Under the pieces are notes generated by a model. The model did no database searches. It was given only the letters and a program-made list of their open reading frames with translations, and had not been told where the DNA came from. A DNA stretch of 64,000 nt, taken from Ailurus styani (taxonomy: Eukaryota > Chordata > Mammalia > Carnivora > Ailuridae). How positions within the stretch are numbered: position 1 is the first letter of the stretch; every line of letters starts with the position of its first letter. The translations under genes and the position numbers were made by a program. This document shows positions 34,416-46,311 of this stretch, one piece after another. Location of the stretch: NCBI GenBank assembly GCA_002007465.1, contig LNAC01000003.1:16120563-16184562 (forward strand), given 5' to 3'.

Positions 34416-34727
34416 AAATTCTAAGGACATTTTAAATACCATTTATCATTGACAGGTATGCACTGCAAGAAAAACTAGAAGAAAATTAAGGCATCCTTCT
34501 AGCAGGAAGATGGAACTTTGGAAATGTTGAAATAAATGAAGATTAATTGTGGTAATAACATTGTGGATAAATATAATAAAGCAACAACTTATTAAATAAA
34601 AATAATGTCGAATGCACTTGAGAGATATTAAATCAAACCAAAAAGCATAGCATATATATCAGTAGGAAATAAAAATAGTTAAAATGTTTATTATATAATT
34701 TGTTAAGAGGAAAAAGGTGTGATTTAT

Positions 34728-34930
34728 TTATTTATTTTTTAAAGATTTTATTTATTTATATGACAGAGAGAGCGAGAGATCACAAGCAGGCAGAGGGGCA
34801 GGCAGAGAGAGAGGAGGAAGCAGGCTCCCTACTGAGCAGAGAGCCTGACGTGGGCCTCGATCCCAGGACCCTGAGATCACGACCTGAGCCGAAGGCAGAG
34901 GCTTTAACCCACTGAGCCAACCAGGCACCC
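34728..34930 (-). mobile_element. SINEC, antisense
   Basis: Antisense SINE ending gccaaccaggcaccc. The target duplication aaaaggtgtgattta flanks it (34713-34727 and 34931-34945). A 124-codon minus-strand frame (34780-35154) is this SINE plus flank. Confidence 0.95.
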
Positions 34931-34945
34931 AAAAGGTGTGATTTA

Positions 34946-35271
34946 ATGCTAGATTTTATTACTTGAGGATACATAAAGTAATATTTAGAATAAAGAGTAA
35001 ATAATTTCTGAGTTAATGATAGGAAATATAGAATAGTCATTTTGGTAGAAGAAGAGACAGGAGAGAGAAGAAACAGAACAGGCAGAGAAAGAACAAAGCA
35101 TGTGTAATATAGAAATTTTAAGTTCAACAGTTCAGCAATAATAAATAAAGGCAAGTTGACTAAATGCCTAAAAGATAAAGATTGTAAGACTGACTGTTTA
35201 AAAAAAAAAGGAAAGAAAGAAAAGAATGCAAATTCCAGATATACACTATTTTTTTATTTATAAGAAACATC
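34946..35271. other. Unassigned DNA
   Basis: A purine tract at about 35200-35226 (aaaggaaagaaagaaaag). Otherwise nothing recognisable. Confidence 0.35.
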
Positions 35272-35287
35272 TAAAAGTAGGTATCAA

Positions 35288-35489
35288 GTGGTGACTGGGT
35301 GGCTTTCAGTTAAGTGACTGCCTTCAGCTCAGGTCGTGATCCCAGGGTCCTTAGATCCAGCCTTACATTGTGTTCCCTGCTCAGTGGGGAGCCTGCTTCT
35401 CCCTCTCCCTCTGCCACTTCCCCTGCTTGTGTTCTCTCCTGCTCTATCAACTAAATAAAAATGAAATCTTTTTAAAAAGTAAAAATAAG
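35288..35489 (+). mobile_element. SINEC, sense
   Basis: Sense SINE (gtgactgggtggctttcagt to aaaaataagt). The 16-bp target duplication taaaagtaggtatcaa is perfect at 35272-35287 and 35490-35505. Confidence 0.94.
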
Positions 35490-35614
35490 TAAAAGTAGGT
35501 ATCAAATAGTATAAAATTTTAAAAAATGGAAAAAGTTATACAAAAGAAACTCCAAATAAAAAGAAGGTGGCTGTATTGCAAAAAAAAAAATGACTTTAGG
35601 CAATAATCTTTATT

Positions 35615-35815
35615 CAAGATAAGAGCCATAAAAGACTATGGACTCTGGGAAACAAACTGGGGATTTTAGAAGGGAGGGAGGTGGAGGGCTAGGTATGGGT
35701 ATTAAGGAAGGCATGGATTGCATGGAGCACTGGGTGTTATATGCAAACAATGAATCATGGAACACTACATCAAAAACTAATGATGTATTATATAGTCACA
35801 ATAAAAAAGGATAAA
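35615..35815 (+). mobile_element. Carnivore L1 3' UTR stub
   Basis: Contains ctatggactctgggaaacaa, catggagcactgggtgttat and caatgaatcatggaacacta, the 3' UTR of carnivore L1, and ends in an A-rich tail. Confidence 0.82.
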
Positions 35816-35887
35816 ATTATACATACATGTTTTATACATTTTGTATGTGAAATTTTGATAATATTTTACATATTTTAAAAATATTTT

Positions 35888-36659
35888 ATTATATTTTGGG
35901 ACTTCATCAAGATAAAAAAGCTTCTGCACAGCAAAGAAACAGTCAACAAAAGAAAGAGGCAACCCAGGGAATGGGAGAAGATATTCACAAATGACACTAC
36001 AAAGGGCTGATATCCAAAATCTATAAAGAACTCCTCAAACTCAACACCACAGATAATCATGTCAAAAAATGGGCAGAACACATGAGCAGACACGTCTCCA
36101 GAGAAGACAAACAAAGGGCTACTACTGGGTATTTACCCCAAAGATAGAGATGTAGTGAAAAGAAGGGCCATATGTACCCCAATGTTCATAGCAGCAATGG
36201 CCACAACTGCCAAACTGTGGGAAGAGCTGAGATGCCCTTCAACAGACAAATGGATAAAGAAGATATATACAATGGAATGTTACACAGTCATCAAAAAGGT
36301 TGAATACCCAACTCTTGTATCAACATGGACAGGACTGGAGGAGATTATGCTGAATGAAATCAGTCAAGCAGAGAAAGTCAATTATCATATGGTTTCACTT
36401 ACTTGTGGAGCACAAGGAAAACATGGAGGACATTAGGAGAAGGAAAAGAAAATTGAATTGGGGTAAATTGGAGGGGGAGATGAATCATGAGAGACTGTGG
36501 ACCCTGAGAAACAAACTGAGGGTTTTGGAGGGGAAGAGGTGGTGGGATGGGTGAGCCTGGTGATGGGTATTAAGGAGGACATGTACTACATGGAGCACTG
36601 GGTGTGGTGCATAAACAATGAACCTTGGAACATTGAAAAAATATAATAAAATTAAATAA
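35888..36659 (+). mobile_element. Carnivore L1, 5'-truncated and internally deleted, relatively young
   Basis: Starts ttgggacttcatcaagataa, jumps at about 36118 from tctccagagaagacaaacaa to ctactactgggtatttaccc (a stretch normally lying between them is missing), then runs to the 3' UTR and AT-rich tail. The frame at 36155-36436 is a remnant of the ORF2 C-terminal region (IKKIYTMECYTVIKK-like), without the RT catalytic part. The target duplication aaaaatatttt is at 35877-35887 and 36660-36670. Confidence 0.88.
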
Positions 36660-36689
36660 AAAAATATTTTGTCTAGATAGAACTGTCCA

Positions 36690-36795
36690 GTACCAGTAAG
36701 TGATGAATCACTAAATTCTACTCCAGAAACTATTATACTATATGTTAACTAACTACTAGAATTTAAATAAAAACTTGAAACAGTAAAAAAAAAAA
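36690..36795 (+). mobile_element. L1 3'-end stub
   Basis: The sequence tgatgaatcactaaattcta followed by tatgttaactaactactaga and aataaaaacttgaaac, then an A-tail, is a second L1 3' end about 30 bp after the previous one. Confidence 0.75.
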
Positions 36796-36804
36796 GAGAG
36801 ACAT

Positions 36805-37065
36805 TGTCAAATTGCTTTTTAGTAAGATTGTATCAGTTTAACCTAAGTTTTCACTTTCTATTGATCCAAATTCACTCTAATGCTCCACATTTTTAGAATT
36901 TAAAAGTATGTATCTGTCAGATATGTGTGAAAAGACTTAATTTTTTATTTGCATGATCACTATTAGGTTTAAGCATTTTCTTATGTAAAAGACAATGGCC
37001 AAATAACTACAAAAATCATATTTATTTTGAGGAAATTTTTCAGATACTGAATTAAATTTTATAAA
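36805..37065 (-). mobile_element. Old L1 fragment, antisense
   Basis: The antisense ORF2 phrase ttttttatttgcatgatcac followed by aggtttaagcattttcttat and gacaatggccaaat recalls the L1 order gcatttccctgatgac, gttgagcatcttttcat, ttggccattt. Very diverged. Confidence 0.4.
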
Positions 37066-37075
37066 AATGAATGTT

Positions 37076-37136
37076 TTATATATATATATAGTGTTATATA
37101 TATATAGTGTGTATATACACACACACACACATACAC
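37076..37136. repeat. Compound dinucleotide microsatellite
   Basis: TA repeats, a short GT/TA segment (tagtgtgtatatac) and then CA repeats (acacacacacacacatacac). Confidence 0.9.
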
Positions 37137-37393
37137 AAAATATTGGCAGAAAATGTGAATAAGGATTTTGAATTTTTTGCATTTGGTTACTGAATCTATT
37201 GCTATATTGACTATAGGATTTTTCAAATTTATTAGTAATTTTCCTAAGAATGGCATAGTTAAGATAAAATTTAGGATAAATTTTCCCAGGATAAATTTTG
37301 TCTCTAATTATATTCGAATCCACTGAAATGGAGAGGTTTCATACTAATACTGCCCACGTAAGAATAATTATAATTGTTTTTAATAATACCCAC

Positions 37394-37563
37394 CTGTATT
37401 AGTGAGGGTACTCTTTTTTTTTTTTCTTACTCACTTTATAGAATAAAGTGCTGATTTCTTCCAGCAAAACTGTCACAGACATACCCAGAATGAGTATTTT
37501 ATGAGCTAACAGGGCATCCCATAGCCCAGTCAATTTGATACATAAAACCACCCATCACAGATG
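37394..37563 (-). mobile_element. MLT2-like ERVL LTR remnant, antisense
   Basis: Starts ctgtattagtgagggtactc and ends gggcatcccatagcccagtc, aatttgatacataaaaccac, the antisense ends of MLT2. The middle is mostly deleted. Confidence 0.6.
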
Positions 37564-39734
37564 GACTTAGACCAATTGTATATAGGTAAAAGTTACAATG
37601 CGCCAAATATAAGCATAAGCCATATGATGTATCACCTATTTCCACTTGCTCTCTTGCTCTTCTAGTATCACCATGAGAAGAACATGCTAGCTAGCTTGTC
37701 CAAAAATAATGGCATATGGACCGTCTGGACCCAACATGTAGTTTGGAACCAAAAATGACAAAATATAACCTAAATCAGAATGATCTCAAATAACCCTTTG
37801 ATCCATGGAGAGAAATATTTCTTGTTGTGAGACTGTATGTTTGTTGTTGTTGTTGTTGTTGTTTATTCAATTAGCTGATGGTTACACCTTATTTTCCAAC
37901 TCTTCCTTTTTAATTTAATAGCATATATAGCAAGTATACATTTGTTATAAGACCTTTACTTCCTTCTCTAAAATACACTTAGAGTACTCTCTAAACTTTT
38001 ATAAAACCCAAATTATCAACCAATGCTTCTATTTTCTGACTTTCAGTAACCTACAAGTTATAAGCCTCAAACCACTGAATAACAAATAAAATCCCTCCTT
38101 ACGCATAAACAATTCTGCTGTCAAAATGTTTCCATTTCTCAAAGCACATTGTTCTGTTTTTTTTTAAAGATTTTGTTAGTCTTTGATTCCATTTTTCTAT
38201 TTTTTTTACTAAAAATTGAAAAGAGTTCAAGGTGTTATTCATTAGGTTATTTATTCTAGTAACAGATTCACTTTGTATAAGTTCTAAAATTAATATTCTT
38301 TTAATTTCTTATACTTCATTTGTTTTTAAAGAAACTTAAGAATCAAATAGCTTAGGAAAGCATGTAAAGGATTTTTTTTTACGAAGTTTGTTTCATAGTT
38401 TCCTTAAATTTGTATTTTATCATAGTATTCAGAGTTCCTGAATATTTTCAATAAGTTGCCTAAAAACAAACATTCTGTTCCCAACCATATGTATTATGAT
38501 GAACAGAAAAACATAGCAGGTACTATCACAAAACTATTACAGATCCTTTTGGGTGTAACACAGAAAGTAATCTACTTTCTGGAAAATATTTCATGTATAT
38601 GTAAATATATATACTTACACACATACATTTTTATTCTCTCTCACACACACACAAATATAGAAGTGGGAACTCATAAACTTTGGCACTTTTTTTTTCTTGA
38701 TTTAGCATCATGGAGGATGTCCAAAGTGAAATTGGTCAAAAGCAACTGCCAAATGGATTTACATTTCAATATGTCTGATGTGATTTTGGGGACTTAATAT
38801 AGCTATGGTAAATAGATTCTGGTTTTCTCAATGAACTCCCACTCCAGTGTATTAAATAAATAAAAATAAATACTGAATTACATAGAATCATGATAAAAGT
38901 ACATAACACAGACACAGTGATACCAACCTTTCTCATACATTATAGTAAAGTCATAAAAAATATATGGTTAACATTTGAAAGATTTTATTTGCATGTAAAT
39001 TTATTTCCTGACTCATTTATGCAAAAATACAAAATAAATTATAAACCCTCAAATGAGAAAATATTAGAAGTTTGAATGGAGTTATAAAAAACAGAGCCAA
39101 AATCATCCCTAAGGTTGAACTAGAAATTTTTTACTAGGATTCATTGCAACCTAACACAATCAAAGTAAAACTAAACCTCTCCTGTGCTTCTCATTGCCAT
39201 ATAGAAGTTACTATCCAGGTCTATGAAGAAAAAAAATCTTCAAACTTAATTTTGAAATGTCTCAAATGGATATTTAGTCATGAGTAACACAAAGGTGACG
39301 TGGACAATGTCATAGTAAAGTTTTGTAAAGATGAAACCTAAAATTGAATATTTGTACATACTGAATAGTAGTACATTAAAAAAAATACAGTGAGTCACAG
39401 GATCCAGTTGGATCTTAGAATATCACTTAGAATACATATAGGAATTGAACTTAGTATCTTTCAAGCAGTATACATAAACATTATTTTGAAACCAACTTTT
39501 TGATTAAATATAGGAAATAATTTTATATAACTAATACATAAAATTTCATATAATTTTTCTAGACCTAGAAAAGATATATTTTCTATTACATGGTAAATTG
39601 TACATTTTAGAAATAAAATGAACAAGTGATAAACTAAATATCTTATAAGCAAGTTTTGAAAACCAAGTTAAAAGCCTTCTAATAGTGTTTTACTCTACCT
39701 CTACAGACAGATGAAGTAATCTCTTGATTTGTCA
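37564..39734. other. Unassigned DNA with a (TTG)n microsatellite
   Basis: A (TTG)n run sits at about 37838-37862 and a short CA/TA tract at 38600-38655. A patch near 37665-37755 (ccatgagaagaacatgctag) vaguely recalls an old LTR but is too weak to call. A 113-codon + frame at 38456-38797 spans the CA tract and is a chance frame. Confidence 0.4.
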
Positions 39735-40085
39735 CTTGGTTATTCATTCAACAAATATTCTTGAGAACCTTCCATTTTGCTGGCATTGCTAAAAGCACTG
39801 GAGTACTGCACTGAACTGAAATGATGTTCTTTTTTTTTTAAAAAAAGATTTTATTTATTTATTTGACACAGAGAGGAAGATCACAAGTAGGCAGAGAGGC
39901 AGGCAGAGAGAGAGGAGGAAGCAGGCTCCCTACTGAGCAGGGAGCCCGATGTGGGCCTCGATCCCAGGACCCTGAGATCATGACCTGAGCTGAAGGCAGA
40001 GGCTTTAACCCACTGAGCCACCCAGGCGCCCTGAAATGATGTTCTGAAGAAAATCAATGAGACAAAGCATTGCATGTAAATATAT
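39735..40085 (-). mobile_element. L2 3' fragment (ancient), antisense, split by a SINE
   Basis: The run tattcattcaacaaatattct followed by ccattttgctggcattgcta and ctggagtactgcactgaact matches the antisense L2 3' end. It continues beyond the SINE with ctgaaatgatgttctgaaga. Confidence 0.55.
39831..40030 (-). mobile_element. SINEC, antisense, young-looking
   Basis: T-run, ttatttatttgacacagaga, GA-rich body and gccacccaggcgcc. The perfect target duplication ctgaaatgatgttct is at 39816-39830 and 40031-40045. Confidence 0.96.
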
Positions 40086-40385
40086 TAAATATTTTTTTAA
40101 TTTTAACTATATACTTTATGGTGGAAGATTAAGACTCTAGATGAGGAAAAACTCAATTCTGTCTTTTAAAAAAATTTCTTTTGTAGATAGCCTAAAAGTC
40201 AAATGAAAAGTATATTGAATGATTAGTAAGTTAATAGTGGAACAGTCTTTTTCAAGTAGTGCTAATTCTTATATGATGACAACCTTGATGCTCCATTTTT
40301 ACAATCTTAAATCTTTGTTTAAACAATAATAGATAACATAGAACACTTTTATAATGGCTTGAATCTCAGGAATTAAAAACTGTTT

Positions 40386-40740
40386 GTTATGGGTTAAATT
40401 GTGTTCCCTCAACATTTTTATGTTGAAGTCCTTAACACTGGTACCTTATAATGTGACTGAATAGCTAGGATCCTCTAAGAAATAGGTAAGTTAAAAAGAG
40501 GTTAATAAGGTGGGATTCTAATCCAATATGACTGCTGTCCTTATACGAAGAGGAGGTTAGGACATAGACACATGCAGGAAGAAGACTACGTGAAGACACA
40601 GGGGAAAGATGGCCATTTAGGAGACAGAGAGTGTAGTCAGCAGTGAATCTTCAGCTATCAGGGCAATTTAGGGTATTCCTCAACTTCAAAAAGACCTCTT
40701 TCCTGGAGTCTTGACCTTTCTAGATATCCCAAACATTTTG
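40386..40740 (+). mobile_element. MaLR-type LTR
   Basis: Begins tgttatgggttaaattgtgt, then atgttgaagtccttaacact, ggattctaatccaatatgac, tgctgtccttatacgaagag and gaagactacgtgaagacaca, the canonical MaLR LTR order. The 3' end is degraded. Confidence 0.7.
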
Positions 40741-40744
40741 GCTG

Positions 40745-42207
40745 AATGAGGTGGGGTAATAAAGGCCAGAGGTAGCTCGGGTGAAAACTCCCTGCTACGT
40801 AGCCCACCCCCCCCCAGTTTTGGACACTACTCATTACAGAGCTCCCTAAACAGTTGGCAATGACTTTCTCAGGTCTGCATTGACAGTTGATGTGGTCCTA
40901 TAATTTTGATTTTTTTCTCTCTCTCTCTTTTATAGATACTGATCTCTAAAAAAATATTTTGCACTCAAAACTTGTCTCAGCTTCTGTTTTTTTTTTAAAG
41001 CCAATCTTAAATAGTTGGTACCAGGAGTGGCTGGAGAAAACAGGTGATACAATTTGGTTAAAGAGGAGAATCACTCAGTGCTTACTGGGAAATGAAGACC
41101 AAATCACTAGTGGTAGGTAAGCACAGATAGATCATGGTCCACAGTGTAAGCCCCATTAATACTATAATCAGTGATGAGTTGAGGAGATGTAACTATGGAA
41201 GGGAATTTACTAGCTGGTGTGGTGCATCAGGCATTTGAAGATATTGAAAATAGTGATAATAAAAATAAGTATGTTTAGTGTAGGACTGAAAAAAAAATAA
41301 AGTGCTGAGGGCCAGTAATAGACAATTAAAAGCCTGATATGAAAGCTGATAGACATATTTGTTTGCTAATAAAGGAGTTATCATCTCCCATATCAAAAAA
41401 GTTGGGGACAGAACCAAGTCCAAGGACTGTACTTTTAGAATTAATAATCAAGAGCAGCTAAATTTCAAAGATGATTAAACAATCAATTAAAGAATAAGAA
41501 TTATGCTGAAATAAGAGTTCTGATTAGAAAAATCTGAAGCCTTGACAAATTGGTGGGGCATCTAGGTGGAAATACACAAAGGTTTTGACCACCCCCCCTT
41601 CTCTTCTATAACTTCTAAACCTGAAGAAGAGACACACTTTACCCTATTAAGAATTATCCCATCCCTGTGGTAAAAGAAAATGCAGAGACTACTCTCTGAA
41701 TTTGAGAAGATGAAAAAAAAAAACCCCACCTAATTGGCACCCAGCTCCTTTCCTGATAAATGGACTTATGACTAGGGTTAAGTGTCAGCAAAACCTACCT
41801 GGAGATTTGGGTCTATAAGGTAGAAAAGGTGCTATATCCAAAATAACCAAAATATATAACCAGCATGTGCCAGCAGGAATTAGAAATTGGAAAATTATCT
41901 ATAGAATTGAAGTTTGAATGGCTGATCAAGTGGTGGTGGGATGAGCAAGTGTAATTTTGTTTTAATTATGGCAAAGTATCCAAGATACAGGATGAATATG
42001 TTAAGGACTCCAGGAAACAATATAAACAGACTACTAGATTGTTCCTGAAAGAATGGGGGAAAGGGCGATCTAAATTGACAAGAATTAAAATGACGGAATT
42101 GTTATAAGTAGGCAGATAAGGACTAAAAGTTGAGAAAATTGACATTCTGTATATGGCTGGAAGACCCATTAGATGATTACATTCCTTAGGGAGGCCCAAA
42201 GAAGACA
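40745..42207 (+). mobile_element. Fossil ERVL LTR end and internal region, left part
   Basis: An LTR-like end leads to ttggtaccaggagtgg at about 41016, the primer-binding-site motif typical of ERVL-class elements. A long non-repetitive internal stretch follows (41030-42207). No intact gag, pol or other retroviral frame survives; the longest frames are under 100 codons. It is continued beyond an L1 insertion. Confidence 0.55.
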
Positions 42208-43738
42208 GTGCAGTAGTGACATTAAAAGAAACACATATACCAAGAAGCAAAATAATCCCAAAATAAACTCATGGATGTATGGCCAATTAATTTCTGAAAG
42301 AGGAGCCAAGAATATATAAAGGGGAAAAGACAGTCTCTTCAATAAAAGATGTTGGGAAAACTGGGCAGCCACATGCAAAAAAATGAAACTGGACCACTGT
42401 CTTACAACATACACAAAAATAAACTCAAAATGGATTAAAGACCTGAATGTAATACCTGAAACCATAAAATTCTTAGAAGAAAATATAGGTAGTAAGCTCT
42501 TGACATTAGCCTTAGCAATGATATTTTGACTCTGACAACAAAAGCAAAGGCAACAAAAGCAAATATAAACAAGTGGGACTATGTCAAACTAAAAAAAGTG
42601 TCTGCACATCAAAGGAAACCATCAGCAAAGTGAAAAAGGAAGATAACAAATGTGAGGAAGTATTTGAAAATTACATATCTGACAAGAGGTTAATATCCAA
42701 AATATATAAAGTACTCATATAACTCAATAGCAAAATCCAAACAATCCAATTTAAAAATGGGAAGATTTAAACAAACATTTTTCCAAGGTAGATGGCCAAC
42801 AGGTATATGAAAATGTGCTCAACAAGACTGATCACATAAATGCAAATCAAAACCACAATGCTATATCACCTCACATCTGTTACCATGACTGTTATCAAAA
42901 AGGCAAGAAATAAGAAGTATTGGTAAGGGTGTGGAGCAAAGGGAACTCTTGTGCACTATTGGAATATAAATTGGTACAGCCACTTTGGAAAATAGTATTA
43001 AGATTTCTCAAAGAATTTAAAACAGAACTACCATATGATCCAGAAATTTAACTTCTGGGAACTTATATGAAGAAAATGAAATGCTAATTTGAAAAGATAT
43101 ATGAAACTCCATGTTTATTGCAGCCTAATTTATAAAATACAAGATATGGAAACAACCTAAGTGGTCACTGATCTATGACTGGAGAAAGAAATTATATATA
43201 TCTGTAATGAAATATTATTCAACCATAAAAAGAAAGTAATCTTGCCATTTGTGACAACATGGATGGACTTTGAGGGCATTATGCTAAGTGAAATAAATCA
43301 GACAGAGAAAAACAAATACCATATGATCTCACTCATATGTAGAATATAAAACAACAATAACAAAACTTAAAAAAAGAAAATGCTCATAGATACATAGAAA
43401 AGATTGATTGCTGCCAGGGGCAGAAAGTGGGGATGGAGTTATAAAATGGGTGAAGATAATGAAAAGTTCCAAACTTCTAGTTATAAAATAAGTAAGTCAT
43501 GGGGATGTAATGTACAGTTTGGTGACTATAGTTAGTAATACTGTATTGAACATTTGAAAGTTGCTAAGATATCTTAAAAGTTGTCATCACAAGAGGAAAA
43601 AGATTGTAAATATGTATGGTGACAGATGTTAACAAGACTTAATGTAATGATTATTTTGCAAAATATACAAGTATCATTTCATTATGATGTATATCTGAAA
43701 TTAATGTCATTCATCAATTACACCACAATTTAAAAAAA
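42208..43738 (+). mobile_element. L1MA-like LINE, 5'-truncated, inside the ERVL fossil
   Basis: Starts in late ORF2 (ggccaattaatttctgaaag at 42281), includes aataaactcaaaatggatta, and has a 3' UTR with gacagatgttaacaagactt and tgatgtatatctgaaattaa, ending at an A-rich tail near 43738. It is flanked by unusually long similar sequences (42092-42207 and 43739-43868). Confidence 0.8.
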
Positions 43739-44625
43739 TAACAGAACTGTTATTAGACAGACTGTCATTAGACAATCAGAAAAGGACTAAAAATTGAGAA
43801 AATGGGCATATGGCTGGAAAAACATTAAATGATTACATTCCTCAGGAAGGCCCAAAGAAAGACACCATTTATGGAAGCAATTAGGACTCAGGACTACTTT
43901 CTTGAGAAGAACATCAGCATCATTAAAAGTCAACTGGTGGCTATCTTCTGTAGACCAAGCTGATGATAGAATGGACCACTATAAAACATATATTTACTGA
44001 TAGAACGGAGATGAAATCTCCTTAAAATGCTATAAACCAAGTGGTGGTAGTTAATCATGGCAAGCTAAGGTAACGCAATTATTCTAATGATTGACAAGGT
44101 AACATGAGGGTTGGGGTGGGGGAACATCATAGAATTATGGAGATGCTGATGAGAACATAGTATCAATAGCGACAAATACATGGGTATTCAGCAAGGGTAA
44201 AAGTTTATACCAGCAGAACTAATTAAAGATGGATGGTCAAGAAGTTGAGTGTGAAAGGCATAGGTGATGAAATATTTTGTGAGGATGAGGTTTATGTTCT
44301 GATATAGAGTATGCTTTAAATCAAAGACTTTTATATGACACTCTTGTTTTAAAAAAGGAGAATACATGACACTTGGAACCAAACAGGAGAATTAAGATGT
44401 CTCCACTTACCATTATAACATTTTAGAACCCCCTAATGTCAATACTGTTAAGACTTTACTCTTGGACTAATCAGATATGAAATCATGAATTTACACTCTG
44501 ACACTATTCTAGGAACTGAGTTGAGGAAAAATCATTACTTAATTCATTAGGCAAATTTATACAAAAAATTAATTCCTTTTATACATGTTGGTACCGAGCA
44601 ACAAAAAGTTAACGAGTATGTAACT
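43739..44625 (+). mobile_element. Fossil ERVL internal region, right part
   Basis: Begins with a diverged copy of the sequence left of the L1 (ggactaaaaattgagaaaat, attaaatgattacattcctc) and continues as internal-type sequence. A second phrase, atacatgttggtaccgagca, lies near the end (44583). No frame is preserved. The right limit is uncertain. Confidence 0.45.
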
Positions 44626-45179
44626 CAGAATCACCTAAAGAAGTTTGGCTTACATCAAAAATTTTTGTCAACAAGGTGGTATAATTTATTGGTGGTAGAT
44701 AAATTTATTAGTTAGAAGGCAAAACAGCAAATATATGTGTTATATAGAAGACCCAGAATAGCACATGGGAAAAAGAAAAAAATGAAAAGCTATCTGAAAA
44801 CCACAGAAACCCTAAAATAAGGAATTGAAGTATCTATGAGAGTGAGGATGAAAGAATTGGTTAAAGTGTGTTTTTAAGAAAAAATAAATAGAACAGTAGC
44901 ACCCTTCCATCCTCTAAATAATTTACAGTATTTGCTATTAGATGCATTTTGGTTTTACTGTATCTATAAATACCTTGTCAAGTATTTTGCACAATATGTG
45001 CATTACAGAGTAACCCAGAGAGGAAACTTAGTTTTTGATCTGTTTCTACGCATGACTGATCACAAAATCCTTCTAACTAGCATTCTCTATAACAAGAAAA
45101 TTTTAGAGAATCCAGGCACATCCTGCTAAAATGGATTCTTTGAATAAGGAATAAATACATGGAACCCATATTTACTATT
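44626..45179. other. Unassigned DNA
   Basis: No supportable gene or repeat. Confidence 0.35.
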
Positions 45180-45492
45180 TATCCATCTGCTTTCCAGGTT
45201 CCAAAATTACTCTCTTCTCCCATTCTTTTTATCCTTGTGGATTTGTCTCTTTTATAATATAATGGCTTTTTAGGTATAATTCATTTAAGAAGTACATAAG
45301 TCAAGTTCACAGCTGGAAGGATTAGCAAAAATTTAAAACAAAAAAGATTTAATGCATTTAACACCACCAACATCCTAACCCCTCTCAATTATTGCCTCTT
45401 GTCTTATTATCACAATAAGAGTCACAGTTAATTAGAGTTTCCCAGTTTTGAATATACCATAAATGAAATCAAATTATAAATAATCTTGGGGT

Positions 45493-45706
45493 TGGGCGCC
45501 TGGGTGGCTCAGTGGGTTACCTCTGCTTTCAGCTCAGGTCATGATCTCAGGGTCCTGGGATCGAGCCCAGCATCGGGCTCTCTGCTCGGCGGAGAGCCTG
45601 CTTCCTCCTCTCTCTCTGCCTGCCTCTCTGCCTACTTGTGATCTTTCTCTCTCTCTGTCAAATAAATAAATAAATAAAATCTTAAAATAAGTAAGTAAAT
45701 AAATAA
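45493..45706 (+). mobile_element. SINEC, young-looking, with a long AAAT tail
   Basis: Head gggcgcctgggtggctcagt, consensus-like body and an expanded (AAAT)n/AAGT tail to about 45715. The target phrase aaataatcttgggg appears before it (45477-45490) and after it (45713-45727). Confidence 0.94.
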
Positions 45707-45723
45707 ATAAATAAATAATCTTG

Positions 45724-45917
45724 GGGCACCTGGGTGGCTCAGTTGTTAGGTGTCTGCCTTCAGCTCAAGTCATGATCCTAGGGTCCTGGAATGGAGCCCC
45801 ACATCGCATCGGGCTCTCTGCTTAGCAGGGAGTCTGCTCCACCCTTCCCAACTCCCCCTGCTTGTGTTCCCTCTCTCTGTGTGTCTCTCTCTTTCAAATA
45901 AATAATTACAATCTTTT
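45724..45917 (+). mobile_element. SINEC, second in tandem
   Basis: Starts ggggcacctgggtggctcag directly on the right target duplication of the preceding SINE, and ends aaataaataattacaatctt. The body contains a short internal repeat, acatcgcatcgggctc. Confidence 0.92.
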
Positions 45918-45928
45918 AAAAAATTGTA

Positions 45929-46311
45929 CTCTTTTTTTTATTATTATTATTTTTTTAATTTTATTTTTATTCTTTGCCCAAGGGGTACAGGTCTGTGAAT
46001 CATCAGGCTTACATCTTTCACAGCACTCACCAAAGCACAAACCCTCCCCAATGTCCATAACCCATCCATCAAAGCCATCTACGAAAAACCCACAGCGAAT
46101 ATCATTCTCAATGGAGAAAAACTGAGAGCTTTTCCCCTAAAGTCAGGAACATGGCAAGGCTGTCTACTATCACCACTGCTATTCAACATAGTACTAGAAG
46201 TCCTAGCCTCAGCAATCAGACAACAAAAAGAAATAAAAGGCATCCAAATTGGCACGGAAGAGGTCAAACTCTCACTCTTTGCAGATGATATGATACTTTA
46301 TGTGGAAAACC
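45929..46311 (-). mobile_element. Twin-primed (5'-inverted) young carnivore L1
   Basis: Left part 45929-46063 is the antisense 3' end of a young carnivore L1 (T-rich tail, ccaaggggtacaggtctgtg, caatgtccataaccc). Right part 46065-46311 is ORF2 in the + orientation, covering the RT region with the FADD catalytic-motif codons at 46278-46289. The two parts point in opposite directions. The 11-bp target duplication aaaaaattgta is perfect at 45918-45928 and 46312-46322. It is a dead insertion. Confidence 0.92.

Noticed and set aside
34780..35154. 124-codon antisense frame, among the longest in the window
   Set aside because: Half of it is the SINE at 34728-34930; the rest is unassigned flank.
36155..36436. 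93-codon frame that looks like a real protein segment
   Set aside because: It is a C-terminal ORF2 remnant of a 5'-truncated L1, not a host gene.
37076..37136. TA/CA tract as a possible regulatory or cruciform element
   Set aside because: An ordinary compound microsatellite with no supporting context.
38456..38797. 113-codon + strand frame
   Set aside because: It runs through a CA/TA microsatellite and has no domain.
40745..44625. Surviving retroviral gene in the ERVL fossil
   Set aside because: All frames are short and broken; only LTR-end and primer-site-like motifs remain.
45490..45925. Regular AAAT repeats as a possible array or CRISPR-like structure
   Set aside because: They are SINE tails; there are no spaced palindromic repeats, and the DNA is mammalian.
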